A stretch of 33,114 bases of DNA from Bacteroidales bacterium UBA6360 (GTDB lineage Bacteria; Bacteroidota; Bacteroidia; Bacteroidales; UBA932), in the NCBI GenBank assembly GCA_002440085.1, contig DJRM01000112.1, positions 1-33,114 of the forward strand, read 5' to 3'. Position 1 is the stretch's first letter; each line of letters begins with the position of its first letter. Below, one piece after another: positions 28,359 through 33,114 of the stretch. Below the pieces are notes generated by a model that did no database searches, had not been told where the DNA came from, and saw only the letters and a list, made by a program, of their open reading frames with translations. The position numbers and the translations under genes are program-made.

Positions 28359-30701
28359 ATGATTGAAACGGGATTCATATCTGTGATTGTTCCGCTCAGA
28401 CTTGAGTGGGAGCCGGTCTATGCCGCAGCCAGCAAGAACGTGGCTGTCGGAGACAGGTTTACGGTCAATTTCGCCGGGAAGGAATATGTCGCCGTGGTGA
28501 GCGGAGTGAACGCGAGACCGACGACGCCGATAGAGAAAGTGAAGGACATAGGCGAAGCGCTCGAACTGCCGAAAGTCTCACAAGAGGAGATTCGCCTATG
28601 GAGAAAAGTCGCCGACTATTATATGTGCACCGTCGGCGAAGTCTACAAGATGGCATATCCTGCACAGAAAAAGGCGGAAGCCGACTGGAAACGCATCGGA
28701 ACCCTCAACGGAAGAATCCTGAAACGCCGGGACATGCTCGCCAGAGCAAAAAAAGACAGTGTCGTTGAAAGGCTGAACGCGGAAATAGCGGAAATAGAAG
28801 ACGAAATATCCGTGCTCCGGGGAATAAATACTGCAATGGAAAACGAGGCGCAGGCAGGGCACGAATCGGCAGAAATAAGCTTGACATCTGCACAATGTCA
28901 GGCGTACGATGCCGTAAAAGAGTCATTCTCCGCCGGCAAACCGGCTCTGCTTCAAGGCGTTACCGGCTCGGGCAAGACGGAAATCTACACAAAGTTGGCG
29001 CAGGGAGCAATGGCCGGCGGGAAAAATGTGCTCTACCTTGTGCCGGAGATTGCTTTGAGCCGACAGCTGGAAGAGCGCCTTGAGAAATATTTCCCGGGGA
29101 AGCTGCTCGTCTACCACTCGGGGCTTACACCTGGCGAGAGGCAATGCGTAATGAAAGCCGTAGAGCATAAGTCCGGCAAAGCACAGAGCCGGGGGAACGA
29201 ATATATTCTGCTCGGAACCCGCTCCGCCCTCTTTCTTCCGCACCACGACATCGGACTTGTCATCGTCGACGAAGAGCACGACAGTTCATACAAGCAGGAC
29301 TCCCCCGCCCCGCGCTACAACGGACGGGACGTTGCCCTGATGCTCGCCGCCGAACATCGCTGCAACATACTCCTCGGCTCCGCAACGCCCTCCTTCGAAT
29401 CGCTCTACAACTGCGCCTGCGGCAGGTTCAGGCAAGTCACTCTGAACGAACGTTTCCACGGTGACGGGAGCACTGAAGTCGTTGTCATAGACACGAATGC
29501 GGAAAGAAAAAAACGCGGAATGGTCGGCTCCATATCCCGGAGACTCATCGGACTCCTCAAGAACACATTTGAAGCCGGAGGGCAGGCAATGGTCCTGCGG
29601 GCAAGAAAATCGTATGCGACAACGGTTCAGTGCAGCGAATGCGGTGCCATCATCAAGTGTCCGCACTGCAACGTGAGCCTCAACTGGCAGAAATCACGCA
29701 GCCGCCTCGTCTGCAACCACTGCGGCTACACGACAGCCTGGTCCGAACACATCCCGCACCTCCGTCCGGAAGCGTCAGGCGCATCCGGCATCAGCCACGG
29801 TTCCGGTCACGCGGCGGAGCCGCACACATCAGGCACCCGGCAGATGTGCGACGGCAAGCTCATGGCCTTCGGGGCCGGGACGGAAAAGATTGAAGAAGAA
29901 CTCAAGGCCATATTCCCTGAACGCACGGTCGCCCGCCTAGACTCGGACACCAGCGCGAAGGCCGGGTGGCAGAAAAAAGTGCTGAAGGACTTTGCAGACA
30001 AAAAGATAGACATCCTGCTCGGCACGCAGATGCTGACCAAGGGTTTCGACTTCGACAACCTCAGCCTCGTGGCCGTCCTTCAGGCGGACTCGCTGCTTGG
30101 ACAACAGGACTTCAGGGCTGACGAAAAGGCGGTGCAGCTTCTCGAACAGTTCCGCGGAAGATGCTCGCGGCGTGGACAAAAAGGCACTTTCGTCATCCAG
30201 ACCGCGCAGCCGGAACACCCTGTCTATCAGATGCTAAAAAGCGAAGCCCAGTTCACCGCCCATGATGGCACAGACGTAGAACTGACAAGCGCCGAAAGTT
30301 CCACGGACAAAAACAGGCAAACTCTGTTGCCTCAGACGGCCTCCGTATACAAGACGGAACTTCTCGAAGAACGCAGGGCCTTTCACTACCCTCCTTACAC
30401 CCGCATCATCAACATCATTCTCAAGGACGAGAAACAGGAAAGGCTTGACAGGCTCGCCGGCACGCTCTCGCTGATGCTCCGTGGCGCAGGAACGTTCCCG
30501 GGACAAGGCGTCGAGGTCACCCCTCCGTTTGCTCCCGCCGTCGACAAGCTGCGTGACGAATACATACGCATAATCAGAATCAGCCTGCCCAAAGACCGCA
30601 GTCTCTCGGCAAACAAATCCGTACTCGGCAAATTCATCAGAAATTTCGCCGCCGAGCGCAAATACGACGCTCACGTCACGGTCGACGTCGACCCTTCATG
30701 A
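28359..30701 (+). CDS. priA: Primosomal protein N' (PriA replication-restart helicase)
   Basis: Superfamily 2 helicase that restarts stalled forks by loading the replicative helicase. 780 residues from MIETGFISVIVPL. The N-terminal DNA-binding domain is followed by Walker A VTGSGKTE (about residues 201-208), VIVDEEHDSSYKQ, GSATPSFES, a Cys-rich zinc region and the second helicase lobe (LLGTQMLTKGFDF). Two oddities are visible. The last CPxC pair of the zinc region is broken: only one Cys (in QMCDG) remains, after an insertion of about 29 residues rich in S, G and H. Motif VI, normally QVAGRAGR, reads QFRGRCSR, keeping Q, G and both R. The 3' end overlaps the convergent lipid kinase gene by 6 bases. 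Confidence 0.94.
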   Translation: MIETGFISVIVPLRLEWEPVYAAASKNVAVGDRFTVNFAGKEYVAVVSGVNARPTTPIEKVKDIGEALELPKVSQEEIRLWRKVADYYMCTVGEVYKMAYPAQKKAEADWKRIGTLNGRILKRRDMLARAKKDSVVERLNAEIAEIEDEISVLRGINTAMENEAQAGHESAEISLTSAQCQAYDAVKESFSAGKPALLQGVTGSGKTEIYTKLAQGAMAGGKNVLYLVPEIALSRQLEERLEKYFPGKLLVYHSGLTPGERQCVMKAVEHKSGKAQSRGNEYILLGTRSALFLPHHDIGLVIVDEEHDSSYKQDSPAPRYNGRDVALMLAAEHRCNILLGSATPSFESLYNCACGRFRQVTLNERFHGDGSTEVVVIDTNAERKKRGMVGSISRRLIGLLKNTFEAGGQAMVLRARKSYATTVQCSECGAIIKCPHCNVSLNWQKSRSRLVCNHCGYTTAWSEHIPHLRPEASGASGISHGSGHAAEPHTSGTRQMCDGKLMAFGAGTEKIEEELKAIFPERTVARLDSDTSAKAGWQKKVLKDFADKKIDILLGTQMLTKGFDFDNLSLVAVLQADSLLGQQDFRADEKAVQLLEQFRGRCSRRGQKGTFVIQTAQPEHPVYQMLKSEAQFTAHDGTDVELTSAESSTDKNRQTLLPQTASVYKTELLEERRAFHYPPYTRIINIILKDEKQERLDRLAGTLSLMLRGAGTFPGQGVEVTPPFAPAVDKLRDEYIRIIRISLPKDRSLSANKSVLGKFIRNFAAERKYDAHVTVDVDPS

Positions 30702-31727
30702 TTGTCCGGGCTGTGCAACATTATCATCCCCGGCAAGGACATTGAGTTGCCCAGGGAGGCGTTCTACGTTAATCGGGATGTTGCCTATCACCTCGCCGTC
30801 GACTTCGACCAGGGCACCGAGGCCATCAAGCGGCTCTATGCGGAGAGTCGAGCAGCGCGAGGATATCAGTTCCGGGTTGGAGGAAAGGAGTTTTCCGGAA
30901 AACAGGGTCGGTACGGCGCGGATAATCTTGAAAATCGGAAGAACCGGAATTATGGTGACGTCAAGAAGACCGTCGTCCATGACGGCGTCCGGAACCTGCA
31001 TCATCCCTCCTCCTGAATATTTTCCCACCCCCATCGCAATAGAGAGGGTATCTCCCTCGAAGACTTTGCGTCCGTCCGCAATCACGCGGCAGCGGAACGG
31101 CTTGCAGTGCAGCACATTGGATATCAAAACCTTAAGATAGAGAACCTTGCCGCTCTTTCCGGAGTTCTTCTCAAAATTCACCCTATGGCAGACATTCGCG
31201 TCGAAACCCACACCGCCGATGTTTGCCATACAGGAGACGACATCCGTCGAAGTCTCGTTGTCGAGTCCCGTGATGCGGAAGACATCCTGTTTTCCGAAAT
31301 GCTCTTTTTTCATAAGCCGTACTATCCCGACCGGATCCTTCGGAACGCCAAGGGTCCGTATCCAGTCGTTCCCTGAACCCACAGGAACTACGGCAAGAGT
31401 AAAGTCGGACAGCGATGGAAGGAGCGCCCCGCCGTCGAAAGTTGCCGCCACGGAAGACATCTCAATGAAGCGGACAATGCCCTCAAGCACTTCATGCACG
31501 GTTCCGTCCCCGCCGACGGCAAGGAAACGCCTGTAGCCTGCCTCGCACGCCCGGACGGTGATTTCCGCCGCCGCTCCCCTGCTCCACGTCGTCCGGTATT
31601 CATATTCCACGCGGTTTTCCTTGAGGATTGTTTCTGCCTTAGGCCATTCCGTCACGGTCTTCCCCGAACCCGCATTCGGGTTCACTACCGCATACCATAT
31701 CTTATCCACATTGTCCTGAGATGCCAT
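30696..31727 (-). CDS. Diacylglycerol kinase-family lipid kinase
   Basis: Soluble lipid kinase of the DagK/YegS/LCB5 family, 343 residues, likely phosphorylating diacylglycerol or a sphingoid-type lipid at the membrane. Visible are NPNAGSGK (about residues 17-24), the ATP-binding VGGDGTVHEVLEG (about 71-83) and PVGSGNDWIRTLG. The C-terminal beta domain includes VDGEVIGNIPINVERLP. Bacteroidetes make sphingolipids, so a sphingoid substrate is possible but unproven. A TAATTTTG box (31788-31781) lies about 54 bases upstream. The gene overlaps the end of priA by 6 bases (convergent) and is divergent from parA. Confidence 0.92.
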   Translation of the reverse strand: MASQDNVDKIWYAVVNPNAGSGKTVTEWPKAETILKENRVEYEYRTTWSRGAAAEITVRACEAGYRRFLAVGGDGTVHEVLEGIVRFIEMSSVAATFDGGALLPSLSDFTLAVVPVGSGNDWIRTLGVPKDPVGIVRLMKKEHFGKQDVFRITGLDNETSTDVVSCMANIGGVGFDANVCHRVNFEKNSGKSGKVLYLKVLISNVLHCKPFRCRVIADGRKVFEGDTLSIAMGVGKYSGGGMMQVPDAVMDDGLLDVTIIPVLPIFKIIRAVPTLFSGKLLSSNPELISSRCSTLRIEPLDGLGALVEVDGEVIGNIPINVERLPGQLNVLAGDDNVAQPGQS

Positions 31728-31780
31728 ATTCCGTATTCTCGCTCCGGCGATAAAAAATTTCGCAGACGCATTTGAGATGA

Positions 31781-31788
31781 CAAAATTA
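31781..31788 (-). promoter_or_regulatory. Putative -7 box of the lipid kinase gene
   Basis: Reads TAATTTTG on the minus strand, matching TAnnTTTG, about 54 bases before the ATG. No -33 TTTG at the usual spacing. Confidence 0.4.
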
Positions 31789-31790
31789 GT

Positions 31791-31847
31791 AAATTACGAA
31801 ACAGGAAAAAAATAAACTGCTCCGGAATGAAAATTATTTCGTAATTT
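31791..31847. repeat. 11-bp inverted repeat between the lipid kinase gene and parA
   Basis: AAATTACGAAA (31791-31801) and its exact reverse complement TTTCGTAATTT (31837-31847) are separated by 35 bases. The right arm overlaps the parA -7 box; the left arm lies just upstream of the kinase -7 box. Confidence 0.7.
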
Positions 31848-31849
31848 TG
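31842..31849 (+). promoter_or_regulatory. Putative -7 box of parA
   Basis: TAATTTTG matches TAnnTTTG. It would start transcription at about 31854, which makes the longer in-frame ATG at 31854 essentially leaderless and favours the ATG at 31908. Confidence 0.45.
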
Positions 31850-31907
31850 CAAAATGTGCGTGTTCCCGACCGATGTCGGAATGTTTCTGCGCCAAGATAT
31901 GTTTTAT

Positions 31908-32690
31908 ATGGGAAAAGTCATAGCCATAGCGAATCAGAAGGGGGGCGTGGGCAAGACCACGACCGCCATCAACCTTGCGGCCTCTCTTGCCGTACTTGAG
32001 AAGAACGTCCTCATCATCGATGCCGACCCGCAGGCAAACACGACGTCCGGGCTCAACTTCTCGCCCGAAAACGAGGAAAAAAGGACGCTCTACGAACTCA
32101 TGATAGGAGAGAGGAACGTGGAGGACGTGCTGATACAGACGGAGATAGCGAGGCTTCAGATGATTCCGTCGAACATCAACCTCGTCGGCGCGGAAATCGA
32201 GATGCTCGGCACGGACGAAAGGGAATCCATTCTCAAGAAAGCCCTCGCGCCTGTACGTGACAACTATGACTACATAATCATAGACTGCTCACCTTCCCTC
32301 GGACTGATTACGGTGAACTGTCTCACGGCGGCTGATTCAGTGATGATTCCAGTCCAGCCGGAGTTCTTCGCGCTTGAGGGGCTCGGGAAGCTGCTCCAGA
32401 CGATACGTCTCGTGCAGGGAGGGGTGAATCCGTCGCTGACCATCGAGGGCTTCGTGGTGACGATGTACGACGGCAGGACGAAAGTTCACAACCAGGTCGT
32501 GCAGGAACTGAAGGATCATTTCAAGGACATGGTGTTCAGCACCATAATACAGAGAAACATACGTCTCAGCGAGGCTCCGTCGCACGGCAAGCCTATCATC
32601 CTCTATGACGTGATATGCAACGGCACGACGAATTACCTCAACCTCGCGAAGGAGGTTCTGGAGCGCAACGGAGACACGGTGAAGAAATAG
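31908..32690 (+). CDS. parA: Chromosome partitioning ATPase ParA (Soj)
   Basis: Walker-type ATPase that binds DNA non-specifically and moves or positions ParB-parS complexes during chromosome segregation. 260 residues from MGKVIAIANQKGGVGKTTT, with the deviant Walker A KGGVGKTT at residues 11-18, the IDADPQANTT block and the Walker B-like DYIIIDCSPSLG. The short N-terminus, without a helix-turn-helix, marks the chromosomal (Soj-like) type. In-frame ATGs at 31854, 31881 and 31899 would extend the N-terminus, but those residues do not look family-like and the promoter position disfavours the first. parB follows after 26 bases, the usual parAB operon. Confidence 0.96.
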   Translation: MGKVIAIANQKGGVGKTTTAINLAASLAVLEKNVLIIDADPQANTTSGLNFSPENEEKRTLYELMIGERNVEDVLIQTEIARLQMIPSNINLVGAEIEMLGTDERESILKKALAPVRDNYDYIIIDCSPSLGLITVNCLTAADSVMIPVQPEFFALEGLGKLLQTIRLVQGGVNPSLTIEGFVVTMYDGRTKVHNQVVQELKDHFKDMVFSTIIQRNIRLSEAPSHGKPIILYDVICNGTTNYLNLAKEVLERNGDTVKK

Positions 32691-32716
32691 CAGGACTTTT
32701 ATAGAAAGGACAAAAT

Positions 32717-33114
32717 ATGGCATCTAAAACGCAGAGAGGATTGGGAAAGGGACTCGGAGCACTGCTCGGAGAGGCTGTCGATTTGGAAAACATCCGCAAG
32801 CCGGTCGAATATGTCAACAAAGTCGTCGTGAATGCGGAGACCGGTGAACAGCCGAAGAACTCGGCGGACATATTGAGGATTCCTATTGATCAGATTGAGC
32901 CGAACCCGTTCCAGCCGCGAATGACCTTCGACCAGGAGGCGCTTGCTGAACTCGCGGACTCAATCAGGACTCTCGGACTCATACAGCCGATTACGGTGAG
33001 GAAGAAATCCTCCGACAGATACCAGATTATCAGCGGTGAGAGACGTTTCCGCGCATGCCGTCTCGCCGGGATGGAGATGGTTCCGGCCTACATCCGCAAC
33101 GCGGACGACCAGGG
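32717..33114 (+). CDS. parB: Chromosome partitioning protein ParB, partial (3' end outside window)
   Basis: parS-binding CTPase of the segregation system. About 132 residues are visible. The typical N-terminus KTQRGLGKGLGALLG (the ParA-activating peptide region) is followed by a variable linker. The ParB/Srx domain then shows IPIDQIEPNPFQPR, LAELADSIRTLGLIQPITVR and the CTP/parS-gating box GERRFRACRLAG. The reading frame is open to the right edge, so the helix-turn-helix and dimerisation domains lie outside. AGAAAGGA precedes the ATG at good spacing. It is co-transcribed with parA. Confidence 0.96.
   Translation, partial: MASKTQRGLGKGLGALLGEAVDLENIRKPVEYVNKVVVNAETGEQPKNSADILRIPIDQIEPNPFQPRMTFDQEALAELADSIRTLGLIQPITVRKKSSDRYQIISGERRFRACRLAGMEMVPAYIRNADDQ

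Noticed and set aside
1..33114. Mobile elements, CRISPR arrays, rRNA or prophage
   Set aside because: I saw no transposase, integrase, spaced direct-repeat array, rRNA segment or phage structural gene on either strand.

Overview
The window is chromosomal DNA from a member of the Bacteroidota, most likely order Bacteroidales, with fairly high GC. The evidence is the Bacteroidota-type promoter (TTTG, about 19-22 bases, TAnnTTTG), which recurs in front of genes and tRNAs. Family-level protein similarity also fits: GlnRS, a PiT permease with a PhoU-like tail, SlyD with a Cys-rich tail, TrkA/TrkH, and ParA/ParB. I cannot name the genus. Almost everything is core housekeeping; I see no prophage, insertion sequence, CRISPR array or defence island.

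Layout. 1-5282 (minus): a likely operon glnS > membrane four-helix sensor-like protein > trkH > RecD-like helicase, which runs off the left edge. 5468-7991 (plus): yicC, an AI-2E-type permease and a SemiSWEET, closed by a strong terminator. 8103-10950 (plus): guaB and guaA, the two steps from IMP to GMP. 11244-11723: ferritin behind a regulatory region rich in inverted repeats. 11794-13820 (minus): histidine kinase and response regulator, divergent from a PiT phosphate permease (13974-16220). The shared intergenic region carries four exact 11-bp-spaced repeats that look like a Pho box. 16291-16644: tRNA-Val, tRNA-Ala and tRNA-Ser. 16696-19498 (minus): acyltransferase > apt > short-chain dehydrogenase. 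19645-26391 (plus): a TldE/PmbA protein, slyD, a GT2 glycosyltransferase, trkA, grpE and dnaJ. 26543-27232 (minus): an orphan acetyltransferase-like gene. 27279-30701 (plus): a ZIP metal transporter, tRNA-Phe and priA. 30696-31727 (minus): a diacylglycerol-kinase-type lipid kinase. 31908 to the right edge (plus): parA and parB, the latter cut by the edge.

Functional themes are purine nucleotide supply (guaB, guaA, apt), potassium uptake (trkH and trkA at separate loci), phosphate sensing and uptake (two-component pair plus PiT), proteostasis (slyD, grpE-dnaJ, tldE), iron/metal handling (ferritin, ZIP), lipid metabolism (acyltransferase, lipid kinase), and replication restart and segregation (priA, parAB).

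The most interesting signals are regulatory or structural, not new gene families. They are: (1) the 11-bp tandem repeat array in front of the phosphate permease; (2) a TGACA-N3-TGTCA palindrome found both before grpE-dnaJ and before ferritin; (3) an IMP dehydrogenase lacking its CBS regulatory module; (4) Gly/Ser/His/Pro-rich in-frame insertions in loops of at least five conserved proteins, one of which disrupts the last cysteine pair of the PriA zinc site; (5) one stem mismatch in each of three of the four tRNAs. I did not identify a clearly undescribed multi-gene system.
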